Shown here: positions 12,235-25,431 of the stretch, in pieces | Position numbering within the stretch: position 1 is the first letter of the stretch | Layout of the letters: each line of letters opens with the position of its first letter | NCBI GenBank assembly: GCA_027924585.1 | Contig: BSBM01000602.1 | Coordinates: 6,261,501 to 6,325,500, forward strand | Length of the DNA stretch: 64,000 bases | Reading direction: 5' to 3' | From: Larix kaempferi | Taxonomy: Eukaryota > Streptophyta > Pinopsida > Pinales > Pinaceae | The notes under the pieces: generated by a model | The model's database searches: none | What the model saw: the letters and a program-made list of their open reading frames with translations, nothing else | What the model was told of the DNA's origin: nothing | Translations under genes and position numbers: made by a program

Positions 12235-12429
12235 TAAATTCGGTCTAATTCATCTTTCCTCTTCCCACCGCACAATGAATGTCATACTGCAGTGATAACA
12301 ACCTCCTTGTTGGTAATTAAGGGAAGCCATAATGACCTAACACCTCCCAAAGCGATCCCGAGGCCAAATGTCCAAGATAAATTCATATGGAAAGCAAAGG
12401 GGCCAACATTTTAAACATGAAAACAAGAA

Positions 12430-12835
12430 ATCCATTTAGTGAGGGGGATAGAGTTGTTAATACTTATATCACCTTCCTTTAGACTTGAAGCTTTGTTGGC
12501 AAGGCGATCAACTACCTTGTTATTCTATCGTTTGGAGTGGAGGAATTTCACTCTTGATATATCTTGGATGAAGGCCAAGATTATTTTATGAACTCTTCCA
12601 ATCTCTTTTTCCCTACTAGTTTGGATGTTTTGCATTTTTTGAATAACTATCCAAGAATCACTGAACACTTGGAGGTCTCCAATGTTTAACTCCGCCACAA
12701 CTTTTGTTTCCTACATTAGAGATGTCCACTCAACTTGATTGTTTTTCTGCTTTCCTAGACCCCATGCAATTGAAAGAATAATTTTTCTTGTGGGTCGAAG
12801 ATAACCCCTCCCGCACCCGCCTCCCCCGTTGATAT
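12430..12835 (-). pseudogene. LINE-type RNase H domain relic
   Basis: The minus-strand translation shows the plant RVT_3/RNase H pattern: GGVIFDP-like start (frameshifted), IAWGLGKQKNNQVEW (Glu of the NN-x-AE motif), LQVFSDSWIVIQKM (Asp) and NNKVVDRLANKAS (last Asp). One frameshift near 12800 and stops near 12715 and 12525 inactivate it. In plants this domain closes ORF2 of L1-like LINEs. No RT or endonuclease is present next to it, so only a fragment remains. Confidence 0.75.
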
Positions 12836-14580
12836 GTATTTAAAATTATAAATTAGGATATTTATTAATTTCATGTGATTGATCATGTGTTTAAAATAAT
12901 GAGATGAAAAATATCTTAACACTTAACAAGTGGAATTAATAAAAATAATAACAAAACGAACCCGCAAATTAAAGGAAAATCTTTACCTAAAAAATAGGTC
13001 CCCTCCAAGAAATATAGAATACAATGAAAATGTCATACTTTTATTGGACTGAGAGTAGTGAGGTGCTATACAACCTAGTATGGTAGAGACATTGTCACGT
13101 TCCTAATGTTATGTTACTAAAATAAAAAATAATTTAAAAATTCATGTCGGCTCATAAAATAAAATAAAAAATATAAAAAAATAAAAAGTAGGCTCATAAA
13201 ATAAAAAATTAAAGCCAAATAAAAAGTTATTAAAAAACCCATGTTGGCTTATACAGTAAAAAAATAAAAAGCATAGATCAATCTTAAATGTGGATCTATC
13301 AAACAGTTTCACCTAAGGAAATTGGATTCCTCTCAGTGCTTGATAGATCCAAGTTTGAGATGGATCTATGCTGGTATTAATACAATCCCATTTGTATAAT
13401 ATTTGAATTCTACAAATTTAATGTATGTGTAAGTAAAGTAAGATGTCATGTTAACTTAAAATTGTTCATATTCTTCTAATTTGTATGTTTAATAGTTTTT
13501 TATATGAATGAACAATTTGTGTTGAGCTAGCAGTTACTTTTTAAAAAATGTGTAAGTAAAGTAAGGTGTCAAAATTGTAAATTAATATATAAAAAAATCA
13601 ATGTTTAGAGAAAATAAATATAATATATTTTTCTCATAATTAATACTCGGATCTTTCTCAATAACAATTACTTCTTAAAAAAAGAGTCATTGTTTTAAGG
13701 AAATAAATCTAGGTACTCATATATTTTTCTCATAATTAATACTATGTGATCTATCTCTATAAAAAACTTATTTTATTTTATAGTAAATTATATTTGTTAA
13801 AAACACAAATATTATTTATATGCATACTTCTATAAATTCATATAATTTAGTTATCAATTATTTGATAATTAAAGATTAAGATATATTTGATTGTACCAAT
13901 TACTTAGATTATTAATATCACTTCATCATTTATTTTCAATATGTTTAAGTTTAATCTCATATTTTTTATTTAACTACACTACCATATTTATAGTGTTGCT
14001 ATTGTTAGAAATTAATTCTCTTCTATTATCTACCATAAATAGAGAGAGAGAGAGGTTAGAAGAATAGTTAGGGACAATTTAAGAGATTGGCCTCAGGCCC
14101 TCAACCTAAAAATTTCTCACACATTGATTGAGAATAAATAATCAATTTGTAAATTTGAAAAAAATTGTCATTAATAATAAATGTATATGGTTATGTACCA
14201 AACTAAAAGTTGTTTTTTCAAATCAAGGTATCATTTAAAAGTTGAAAAACCAAGTCAAATACTAACCATGAATTGAAAATTATTTAAATGCTCATGCTTG
14301 CCCTTTTCACAATCTAGATATTATTTCCTCTAATATGTTCATGACCACCTTGTTATTTCCTTTAAAAGGAACTCTTATGCTTCAAATACCACATTAATGC
14401 AAAGTATAAGTGTCTAGCTAAGTATAATATATTCATGAGATCCACCTTGTTATTCAAATGAGAGTAGTTTAAATTACAACAAACAATAAATATGATTAAC
14501 ATCAATGATAATTTGCAATCTAATTAGTTGATTTTGATCTACTTGAAATTATAATACAATAAATTAAATGATAAAAAACA
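12836..14580. other. AT-rich non-coding stretch
   Basis: Very AT-rich sequence with A- and AT-runs (13100-13260), the hairpin at 13272-13370 and a GA microsatellite near 14038-14054. No coding frame was supported. Confidence 0.5.
13272..13370. repeat. Long imperfect inverted repeat (hairpin)
   Basis: Arms at 13272-13302 and 13340-13370, each about 31 nt and related as reverse complements with about 5 mismatches (CATAGATC... and ...GATCTATG ends). They are separated by about 37 nt that itself holds an AGGAA/TTCCT pair. It could be a MITE remnant or a small-RNA precursor-like foldback. Confidence 0.65.
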
Positions 14581-14899
14581 CACTAGAATGAATTAAATGG
14601 AAAGCAAGAAATATCATCTCTAACTATGGACAATCACATACAATCATTCCATACAGTCACAAATATCTTGATAGACAAACACATTTCACTTCAGATTGAT
14701 TGTTACCAACTCAAATTGTTAACAAACGCACCGGTAATCAACTTTCCATTTCCACTGTCATAATAATAAAAATGAATAATATAATTCAAGAATTAAAGAT
14801 AACATTAATAAAATGATAGATAAAAACTATAAATCATGAAATAAAAAATGTACATATCACTCTCTATTTCCATCACCCTCATTATATTCCTCGATTGTC

Positions 14900-17800
14900 A
14901 TGATAGCACTGTTCTTCTAAAAAATATGTTTAGATCTAGGTTTGTGTATTAATACCAATCACTAATCCCTATCCAACACATCTGGGTAAAAAAACACTTG
15001 GTTGCAATGTTTTGGGAAAACATAAGGTTCCTTAGTTTCATCCCACATCCTTCTAGAGTTGATACATATCATCCCCTTATCATGATTTTCCTTTACATTA
15101 TTCCCGTAAAATGTGTCCCACCACTTGCACGTAAAAATAACACACTAGAAAGATGAAAAGTCCACTGGAATGATCTCTTGTATCTTTCCAACCTAACCCA
15201 ACTTCCTCTCTTTTAGATTTTGATCATGGTGGATAGCATGACTAGATTCATCGAACTCGACTTCCACTCCACAATCTTCTATAAGATGTCCATCATCAAC
15301 ATACTCACTGCGAAAATGATGCCCATATGCCCACATAGATGGAAAAAAATGTACCTGTAAAAAAATGAACAAATGAACATTAATATATAAAATATAAATG
15401 ATATAATTCAAAGGTGCATTGTAAAGTTAGAAATGTGTAACATGAAGAGATTATTACCAAGTTGTTGCACCCGATTCCTATGTTTAGCACATCCTCCTTC
15501 ACATGCGGGTAACGACTAGATGCGCCATATTTCTTTCTGACTTGGTCAACAACCCAACTGTTTGCATAGATCATTGGAATATTTTCTTTTAAATGATCTA
15601 GATAAGCTTCTACTGTTCAACCGTCTGAATTCTTTCCTGTCAGTTTCCCATTTCCAATGCAAGTCACAGTTGTGTTGCCTCCTTGTTGTAAAGAATGAAT
15701 TTATCAATGGAATCAATTTATGAATTTGCTATTGTATTAATGAAACCAAATTGACATATAGTACGTATGAGATCAAATATAGGATATGAAGTTCATTCTG
15801 AATATAAGTGACAAAATAGAACTGACTTACTCTTTATCATGTACCTTTTTTTTCTGTTTGTTTGGAGTATCTCCCCATCCTTTTTGTCCTCATCTCATTC
15901 ATCATCCCGAATAATTGTTCCTAGTGTGTGGTTTATTTGCTTGATGTACTCACTAGCATAATAGAATGTCTCATATACTATGTAGCCCTCTTCCATAGAC
16001 CCCTTGGATTTTTCCCTTTGTCGAACAAATCCCTTCAGTTTTTTCATGTACCTCTCCAAGAAGAACATCCAATGACATGATACCACCCTGACTAATTCAA
16101 CTTCATCCACTAGGTGAATTATAATATGAGCCTACAAGTCCATGAAACTCATCGACAGTTCCTTCTCGAACATACAAACAATCTTAGCTATCTCTTGACA
16201 CCACCGTGGAATGCTAGTGATGTCAATATCCTTTGATATGATCAACCATACAAATGCAGATAGTTTAGATATGGCACACCATAGGTCCTCGGGAAATTCA
16301 TGGTTCACACACCCACGCACGAGCAACAGATACTGACACTACAAAGTGAACAAAAAAATTTAATTGCATTTTAACTTGTCTGGTAAAATATATAAATAAA
16401 AAATAAAAACATTTTTTTGACATTATACGTACCCTTAGAAGGTTGAGATGGTCATGTAATTTCAAAGCAGAAAAATTTGCGTCTGTAAAGAAGTAGCATC
16501 ATAGATTAAACCCATTAAAAGAAGGCGCCTTCACACCCAATATATTCCTTTTCCAAAGAAATATATTTTTTCTTCAAAACCCATGGGACATCACCTTGTT
16601 TAAATGACCAAGGGGGGCAGCCTCTCCTTTATTTTCGTGTCTTGTCCAATGCTTCTTTTTAGTATTTGAAGAAATAAGATCTCTCTTGACAGCCAACATG
16701 TCACTTTTTTGCGATGATATGTGCATCCATAAATAAGATGAAGCATTTTTAAATATATGTATGGGATCTAGTAAGTGGAAAATCTTAATATGCTCCCAAT
16801 ATGGGTGCTCATAAAATACCGATTTCCTTTTCATCCCAATGGGAATTTTCTCAACATAGATGCCGAAGAATTCAGGATCATTGAACATAGGTTCCTCATT
16901 TGAATTGAACATTTTTGAAATTTCCTTCTCCTTCACTCTATCATATGCCCTAATCCAGTCAGTTAGTGTCATTATTTCAGGCCTTCGGGTTCTCTTTGGT
17001 TTACCATTGAAAGCAGATGTTGCTCTTCTATAAGAGTGGTATTCTGGGAAGAATACCCTCAAGCAGTTGTACAGTGGCTTTCGCAGGTCACTAGACCACC
17101 TATCCTTCATAGAAGGTCCACAACAGTTACATCCATGATAACCTTTTGTTAGAAGACTTGTAGTGTTATGGTATACAAAGCACATTAGTGTTGAAGATCA
17201 ATACAGTTGCACCAAATTAAATATGCCAAGAAATATTGCTTTGAATATAAACAAATCAAACAACATATTTAGTAGAGAAAACTCGTAACCCTAGATAATC
17301 ATGTGTGGTGAACACACATATGCCATAAAACATAAAACTCCTCTCTATTGGAATGGGTTTCGATACATCATATACATGTATCCCTTCCCATAATTACTTC
17401 AATTCATAGATCAATGGTTGTAGGTAAGCATCCATATTCTTCACTAGTCTTCCACCAGAGACTATAATAGACAACATAAGATGTTCATTCTTCACGGAAA
17501 ATCATGGAGGCATATTGTTATTGATCACTACTACAAGACAAACATAATAGCAGGTTTTTTGGAGGGAATATGGGTTGGAGACATCCATGGCTATGCTTAA
17601 TCAAAGGCTCTGTACTTCATCCTTAAATTTATCGGGCCATGTATCCTCTATATGCTTCATGGATATTGAATCAGTTGGCATCCGCATAACTCTTTCCTCA
17701 CTTCAGTGTGAGGAATGCCATCCTTGCAGCATAGCCAATTCTTTGCAACAAAAGAGCCTTTGAATCCTTTGGGATTATAGGCATGTGCCTCAATATCTTA

Positions 17801-18540
17801 TGAGGAGGACCATGTGCTTTAGCCTTGTTTCTCTATTTTTGGTACCTCTCATGCCCACATTTTGGACATATCTCTTTGTCTGCATATTCACCTCTATATA
17901 GAATACAATCATTGGGACATGCATGACATGATATGTACTCAACACCCAACATTTTCAACATTTGCTTAGCCTCTTCATAGCTACCCGGAAAGACATTATC
18001 AATCGGAAGTACCTTATCTTTGAATAACCTGCAGTTAGTGGGAAATATAAATGTACAATGTCAGTTAACATTCATAAAATCGACCATTTTCAATGTTGAT
18101 TGTGTGACAAGATTCCTCAAAATATAAGGGAATTGATGGTTAGTCGCCTCAAAAGTGTCGAGAAACATGCATCTTACATGCCATACATTGCTTTAAAGTT
18201 GTATAGTAACATTGTTGTCCCCAACTGTGTAGAATTTGACTGGCCAGGTCCAAAGAGAGATGTGGTGGAAGTCAATTTAAGGCTTTCGAAGAAGGTATCT
18301 TTGATATGAGCGTCATCCCATAGCTCATTGTCCTAGAGTGTATGTAATAACATTGCATCTATGGAACTCGTATGTTGTAATAACTCATCCATACCAACCT
18401 CTATTTCATTGCCTCCATTGACAACATATGAAGAACTACTATTATTGTAGGCATTCCTGATTGGTGAGTCTGGACGTAGTGGGAATTGAATAGGTGGTTG
18501 ATTCAACCATGCTTGGTATGCTTCCTCTCTGAGTTGCACT
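14900..18540 (-). pseudogene. CACTA transposase (TNP2) gene, broken
   Basis: Coding blocks on the minus strand, in order: 18540-18100 (LLYNFKAMYGM-type pre-domain), then a block starting at about 18028 after a CTGCAG acceptor (YISCHACPNDCILYRGEYA, with two zinc-type Cys and ICPKCGHERY). Next come MRMPTDSISMKHIEDTWPDK and VVVINNNMPP around 17700-17520. The core at 17185-16574 has HLLDPIHIFKN and SDMLAVKRDLISSN. DUF4218 follows at 16326-15895 (DEVELVRVVSCHWMFFLERY), then the AYGHHFRSEYVDDGHL linker at 15340-15270 and DUF4216 near 15150-14930 (NQVFFYPD). The product would bind and cut the transposon ends. Stops and intron-like gaps interrupt it, so this copy is inactive. Confidence 0.88.
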
Positions 18541-19448
18541 CTGTTTGCATCCTTCTATCGATTTGGCATTGTAGTGGGGTGCAAAGGAAGACGGTATATA
18601 GATCACTCATCATTAGAATATTGTTTTCAAAAATATTGAACATTACATTAATGATATTAGTAAGTACAATGCAATTTGTTTGTCGCAACATGATACCAAA
18701 CAATTATTACAGAACCATGAGAATTTTTCCAATAGTATATGTTCAACCACACACAATTTATAAAAAAAAAAGTTCAAATTGAGAAATACATTAAAATCAA
18801 TCCTATTGAAAATTAAAATATATAATTAATCAATGTATTTTGTCTTACGCCCCAAGGGGACGTCTAAAGGTAGTCCTAATGTAAGGCATCTCTGATGAGC
18901 GGTTGGTGGTCTATGAAAGTTATAGTTTATTAACAACTTGTCACGAGGAGAAAAACTATGTATTGCATGCACAATAACAAATATTGATGATTCCCTTTTC
19001 ATAAAGAAATCTTGGTCATTGAAGTGTTCCTTAAATGAACAATTTGCATAAAATAAAGAGCACCTGGAACTATTTATGCACCCTGCAATGTTCCCATGAG
19101 TGTGTGGATGACCATCGATATAAAACATGTTCTTCCTATTATAGTTTCCAAAAACATAAACATTCATGCACATACTATACATGGAAATACTATGTTTGTA
19201 TTTAACAATATTCAAGTAATATGACCGTCAGTAGATAGGACCGCAAAATGACATAAGTGCTACTGACTATTTGGAAGGAACGAGTACATGTGAAAGGATA
19301 AACAACCCAATATTTGCAGCATCTATATTAGACTTGGCAATCATAAAACTATTACCACATAAGGAGAATTCGGTTCCAAATCAAGCACAAATAAAGAAGA
19401 CAGCCAAGCACCATACAAAGTGCAGTTGTAACAAGTTTGATATCTACT

Positions 19449-20064
19449 TTACAAATTCACGGGAAGAGAGAAGTCATCGCTACCCCCAAAACATTGGATC
19501 GGCCTTGGTGTGTACTTGGACATTTTTTCTCTCAACTCATGCAACTTTTTGGATCTCCTGGTAGAGATGTTTTGGGTGGCATTGATATCATACTTTAGAT
19601 CACTAGCAATTTCAATTGACTGAAAAGAAGCAGGGGGGTTAGTCAATTTAGGAAAAAACATAGTTGTTTTGGCTTCCAACTTTTCCAAAAATGAGCGTAG
19701 GGAAGTGTTCATATGTGTCTTTTATATATCACCTATTGGATTTTTTTATTGTACTAGGAGGTATTAGACCATCAACATTTGGTAGTCGATCATTAGTATA
19801 ATGTGTGAGTATGACATGTCGAGGGTTCTCCTTCAATCCTTGACATTTTGAACAACCACATACAACTAGGGTGTCATAAAAGAGATCCATTTCACGAAAA
19901 ATTACCACCGATGACCTAGGATTGTGGCTAGAAGATGGCATGTTACAATTGATAGAGTAAAGTGACTGCCCATGTTCATCTACCAAATGCTTGCAGTATC
20001 TTGCTCCCGATAACAACTTAGGATGTTTTGGAACTGGTGGAACATCTCCTGCATTCAAACTCAA
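19449..20064 (-). pseudogene. Possible upstream exons of the CACTA gene
   Basis: Two minus-strand frames, 20064-19729 (111 codons, with a CGCSKCQG cysteine cluster) and 19712-19449 (87 codons), lie upstream of the TNP2 blocks in the same orientation. They could be 5' exons or the transposase-associated N-terminal region. I could not match them to a family with confidence. Confidence 0.35.
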
Positions 20065-20519
20065 TCCTGAATCGGGATCCTACAAAATAGAGTACATTGT
20101 TATTCACATTTGCATGGATAAGTAAAATAAATTCAATTAGATAATCAAAATATAAATAAAATATGAACTTACTAGAGATGGAAAGGGAGAACTTGCTAAA
20201 ATTTGAACAATATGCAATGCGCTGGAATTTGAAGAATTGGACATTTGATATTATAACTTTTTCTCCCTGCCAACTTTTATTCAAATCATCAATCAATACA
20301 TTGCTACAGTCCGAAAAATAAAATTTGAGAACCATATTACAATCTTACTTCCAATATAGTTTCGAAATCATTTTGTAAGAATAAGGCGAGTTTATGCAAC
20401 ATATGTATACTATGAAATACCGTAATTAATGTGGTTGAGTCCTAAAAGAACATTTGAGATGAATATATCATTATACGTTGAAACATAGATTCAAAGGCCT
20501 TTTTAATTGATTAGGTGTT

Positions 20520-21763
20520 CCATAATAGTATAACTGCATCAATGCATTCTAACTACCAAAACACATCAGTGCTGCAAATCCATGTATGCACCGTTTGGGA
20601 ACATCCACAAAACTACTCGAAAATCAAATTATCCTCTATATTGGATAGCAAATAGTTATCAATGTATTTTTAAATCATTGTTGAGGGCAGTGCGCTTTGT
20701 ATACCAAGGCGCAATAGTGCATCCACATTCTTAATACACAATGCAACATGATATTTTAAAAAAAAAAAATTGGTTTAATGCCACCATAGTTAATCTAGAA
20801 AATAGAAGCTCACCAATGCATGTATATCTTAATGGTGCACCAGTATTGTGGGGAAATTTTTAAAAATATATGACACGTGTCATACTAAGACGCATTGGTG
20901 CGCTAATGTAACGCGCACACTCAAATATCGAGAATCAAAAATAAAGAATTGCACGAATTATTTTTCCATAAACTGAAAAAGGAGCGGGAAATTTATTTTC
21001 AAAACCTAATTCTACGAAGTGTTTATAAAAAAATTCCTAGTCACTATTTCATTATTTTGTCGAAATTTCAAAGGGAGAGTTTTGGAAGAGAGACTTACCG
21101 AGGAGGAGTTTGGAGCAACCAGAGTATTTTGAATATAAAAAATTGTAAGGTATGATGAATCAACAAAAGCCCTGCATAGTATAAATTTGAATTATGTAAA
21201 TTTTTACTATTGATCACAATGCGTGATTTATTTATTTTCCTAAAATTGTAAATGAATTAAAAAAAAAAAGCGTTAGGGGTTTTTTATTTATTTTTAGGGA
21301 TTTTAGATTTAAGGGTTTTTTATTTTATATATAAAGCGTTGCGTGCCTTGGGACCACTTCTTGGGTCCAATCTGAAAGCCTGTCAGCCAGTAGGTTTTAT
21401 TTTTATTTTTTTATTTTTTAATTTCAAAACGCTTACGGAATTTTTGATGCATTCTAGTTGCTCTAACGCACTGATGCATTTTTAACTACAACGCACTGGT
21501 AATGTTGGATATATTATTACTTTTTTCATATTTTAACTTTATAAAATAACACTTATGCATTTTCTGGTGCAGGAGTGTTGTAATAACTCACCGATGCGTT
21601 AAATGTACAAACACACCATTTAATTGTTGGTGCTTAAAAACAAATATATCGCGTTGGTAATCCCATATGTGAATTTTTTTATTTTGTTCTTGTAAATGGT
21701 GTGTTCAAGTATGGTGCACCAATGCGTGTAGGTATTTATTGCATTGATGCATTTGGTGTACTG
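20520..21763. repeat. Subterminal-type short repeats (GCACCAATGCG)
   Basis: Variants of GCACCAATGCG in both orientations recur near 20535, 20690-20724, 20813-20850, 20888-20919, 21462-21503, 21586-21602 and 21713-21760. Clusters of short direct and inverted motifs next to the transposase gene are the usual transposase-binding subterminal zones of CACTA elements. Confidence 0.6.
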
Positions 21764-23407
21764 TGTAGTGCCCCTAGACTTGTGTAGACATTGAGGGCAC
21801 CTGCTGAGTGACCCGACTGATTGAAACATTAATTAAATAACCTTTTGACCTTATTTTTTTGAGTATGTGTATCTGAACTGTTGAGGTAAATGAATAATTG
21901 CATATGTTAAACGATTAGCTATGACTATGGAAAATTATGTTGATGGATAATGCTTAACGACTAGCTGTATGGTGATTATGTATTTGGCGACGAAATGTAT
22001 ATTTGATAAGATGAATGAGCAGTTTGAATAAATCATAAATGTTTAACAATGCTAGAGTTAGAAACCAGATGATGATTGTTGAGAATAGTGCTACTAATAA
22101 TTTGTTGCGAGAAGTGTGTGTAGAAATAAGTGAGACGGTTCACCAACGGACACACAAAGGAACATGGAGGGTCGTAGAGTACGGGTAAATCACACACAGG
22201 GGAAGCGACGACGATGTCAACTTCCGACAAGAATACCACGCATGAGCAGATAAGCATTGATCCGCTTGCTCAAGAGGAATGCGTGAGGACGTACGAGGTG
22301 GGCCATGACGGAGCTGGTCACGTACGAGTTGAGGGGCGCGCAATGAGAACAGACTCACTCCTCAGCGCCATTAGTCCCTAGATAGCATGTAGACGGAGGA
22401 TGGATGGTAACGATTCCTAAAATCCCTACAAGAGTTCCCGCAAGTCAAAACGGAAAGATGGTGGCAGAAGGGCCCGACGATGCGGTACCCTGTCGAGAAA
22501 TGAAAGAATGGACGCAAGGACCCAACGATGCGGTACCATGCCAAGGAATGGAAACCATGGATGGATGGACCCGACGGAGTGGTGCCATGTCAGAGAATTA
22601 AAATTAAGGAACCAGGAGCCCAACGGCGCGGCACCGTGATCCTAGTGAGTTTGATTGTTAAATTAAACTGCATAAAAAATTAGGAGAATAACTCTAGATT
22701 ATTACTTAGCAAATGCATAAAAAATAGTTTAGACATTTGCACATGAATAGTTGTTTTTGTTGAGCATTTAAAATAATAGAAATCATTATTTAGGAGAAAA
22801 ATAGAATCCTAAGATTAGACACCTAGTCAACTAAAAGCTAGGAGTTGATTAAAATATCTGGGGGACAAACTAGAGCAAACTTAGGGATGTAGGTGCACTT
22901 CCCAGAGAAACTGACACTTGGATGGGTGAGTGTTTTAATTAAATAATTAATTAAAAATATTTAATTATGCATGAAGCGACATGTGTCGCAGGAGATTTTC
23001 CTTTATAAGGAAGGCTTAGGAAATGGGTAAAGGGCCCATAATTTGGACGATTGTCGTAATTTTCGAATGCCTCAAAGACTTGCTGCTATCTAAGGGTTTG
23101 GCTAAGAAATCCTGGTGGGAAGGGAATCCCAAGCTGGATTTCTGAAAAACGTGTGTGAGCTCTACGACCCAAAGCTCGGGGGAGGCCATGAGACTGAAAG
23201 CATGAGCCTATGGTTGGGTGGCGGAGCTAACGGTTGCTTCGCCTACGGTTAAACAAGCTTTGCTGGTTATGGTTATGGTTTGTTTTAATTTGCTAGTTTA
23301 TTCATTTATTTAGTTTATTTATCGAGTCGTTATGCTTTCTAATCTCTTTTGTATCAAGTGGTTGAGTTTCAGGTTAAACAGGAAGGATGTAGAGGAGGGG
23401 CCCTACA
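21764..23407 (+). repeat. 5' LTR of element A
   Basis: TG...CA ends, 1644 bp, the same length as the 3' copy. It contains four GC-rich tandem units of 49 bp (starts near 22473, 22521, 22570 and 22619) and a TATA-like CTTTATAAG near 23000 that probably starts transcription. Small frames within it (22033-22623) recur in every LTR copy and are not genes. Confidence 0.93.
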
Positions 23408-23409
23408 TT

Positions 23410-23421
23410 TGGTATCAGAGC
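23410..23421 (+). other. Primer binding site of element A
   Basis: TGGTATCAGAGC two bases after the 5' LTR; complementary to the 3' end of plant initiator methionine tRNA. Confidence 0.9.
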
Positions 23422-23599
23422 TGGTCGAGCCTTGAGGGCACCAGACTCATATTTCAACCAAAGGGGTTGTTGGTATCTTCGTCAAGGTTGAAATCGGATG
23501 GTCTATTTAGCTGCAGCTACAACTATCTACTCAATCTGAAATTCAACCATCGAATCAGGTACATTGTTCTTTTAGTTAATTTTTCTTTGTATAGAGATG

Positions 23600-25382
23600 G
23601 ATATCGATTTTCTTTAATAAATATCGATCTGGTTTTGTAAGAAATAAACTCTGATCTCTGCATTCTTCTTATGCTTATGAATCTATCTGGTTAATAGGAA
23701 TGTACAACTCTGTTTCTGTATGAAACTCGATTGGTACATCAAAATAATAACTCTGTTTCTTATTATATATATATTTCTTTTAATCGTTAAGAGTTATGTG
23801 AGAGACTCGATGGGAAGGTCGATTACAGTATTTGTATATCCAATTTCTGATGAACCCAAGATTTCTTTTAAATCGACTCGAAATTTAAATCTGTATAATT
23901 TCTTGTAAATTCAACCGTGGGCGTTTCCAGGATCTGCTATTGTGAGTTTCAATAACCCTCTACTTCCTTCGAAATATGTTGAATGTTTTAGTGCCGGTGA
24001 TGCATTTCGATTTTTATGCTCTGCGTTGATCCCATTTTATTGTTGTTTCCAACTCTAATAAATTGGATTACAATTTGATTTTAAAACTCTGTGTCGATCC
24101 CATCACTGAGGACGTTTCCGGATCTATTGATTGAATTGCATTTGATTTTTATACTCTGCGTTGATCTCATTTTGTTGACTTTTCCCAATTCCAATAAATT
24201 GAATTACAAATTGATCTTGTCTCTGCGTCTACCCCAATAAGGACAGAGATCCACATTTCGCTATCCCCTGCACTATTCCAGGATTTTAGTTGTGCGAATC
24301 TGACCCTGTACCCCCTAATCTCTGCGATTCCAAACATAAGATCGAATCCGATCTGCATCTTGCCTTGGACTTGAATTTTAATTTGAGATCGATTTTGGAT
24401 CTACGACTCTGGCTTGAAACTTAGATTATTAAACTTGAATCTAAAATCGCTGAACGAAACCTTGTCTCTCTGCATTAAGGTTTAATTTGGAATTTAATAA
24501 AACTCTGTATTTCATTTTTAATGGTGTTTCCAGGTCAATGCATCGAATTACAACTACTCTTTAAATGTCTGCGTTTGAACCCTTTTTCGTAGGCGTTTCC
24601 AGGCTAATATAAATTGATTTTTTTAAATTGTTCTGTAAAACCTGCGTTGATTCTATTTTCTTTTAATATCTAGCAGATTGACTTGTGTTTTGTTCTTTAA
24701 AATCCGTATTAGTCCAACTGTTATTATCGTCTCCAAAGATCTTAACATGAATTATAAAACTGTCCATTAAAACCTTACGTTTGGTATTCCATTCCCAAAA
24801 TGGTTGCGTGTTTCCAAGATCCACAAAACGAATTATAATTGCTTGCTTACACTTGATTGACACTCGAACTTTGAAAAATCTCTGTATTTCCAAATTCGGG
24901 ATTGAATGACAAGTTCCAGAATTTGTAATATGAATTGTAGTTTGATCATTACATCCTCTTGTATCCATTTTAATTTGACCAACGTTTCCAGATTTATTCC
25001 TTCAAGATCAATTTGGTTCAAAATTATTTAAAACCCTGTGTATATTTCTCATGCGTTTATCCAGAATTAAATTTTTCGTCAGGACGATTTGGATCCAAGA
25101 AAATAAGAACTCTATTTGCACCCTTTGTGCATTCCCAGAATTGCTTTGTTGTCTTCTTGAGATCGATTTGTGTTATTATTTCAATCTTTGTATTTCATAA
25201 TGAAGGGCGACTTTCAGAATCTATCAGGAATTTTAATTGAGCCTTTTGAAATTCTCTGTGATTCATGATGAAAGGGCAATTTCCAGAACTTAGTTTCGTA
25301 GTTGCTCCATTTTCTGAGATTCAAAAACTCAGTTTAAAACCCGATCTCATTTTCATAAATCGGTTGTTGCAGACTGCAGTTG

Positions 25383-25431
<49 letters not shown>

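Larger units (their letters stand above)
14581..21763 (-). mobile_element. CACTA (En/Spm) transposon, visible left part
   Basis: The minus strand carries the ordered TNP2, DUF4218 and DUF4216 parts of a CACTA transposase. Upstream of it is a region with many short GCACCAATGCG/CGCATTGGTGC-like motifs, typical of CACTA subterminal repeats. The terminal inverted repeats were not identified. The right side is interrupted at 21763 by element A. The left limit given here is only a guess (a CACTAGAATG at 14581). Confidence 0.6.

Noticed and set aside
17526-17538. CACTACTACAAGA, which looks like a CACTA terminal inverted repeat
   Set aside because: It lies inside the TNP2 coding block: the minus strand reads through it as part of CYYVCLVVVINNNMPP, and no partner inverted copy or subterminal repeats adjoin it.
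18100-18309. Plus-strand 69-codon frame with a plausible-looking protein
   Set aside because: The minus strand of the same DNA carries the TNP2 pre-domain (LFGPGQS...LLYNFKAMYGM), in register with the rest of the transposase.
22033-22623. Small frames recurring at 22033-22623 and 31108-31698 considered as conserved genes
   Set aside because: They are parts of the LTR of element A, identical only because the LTR is duplicated. Related frames in B and C LTRs are explained the same way.
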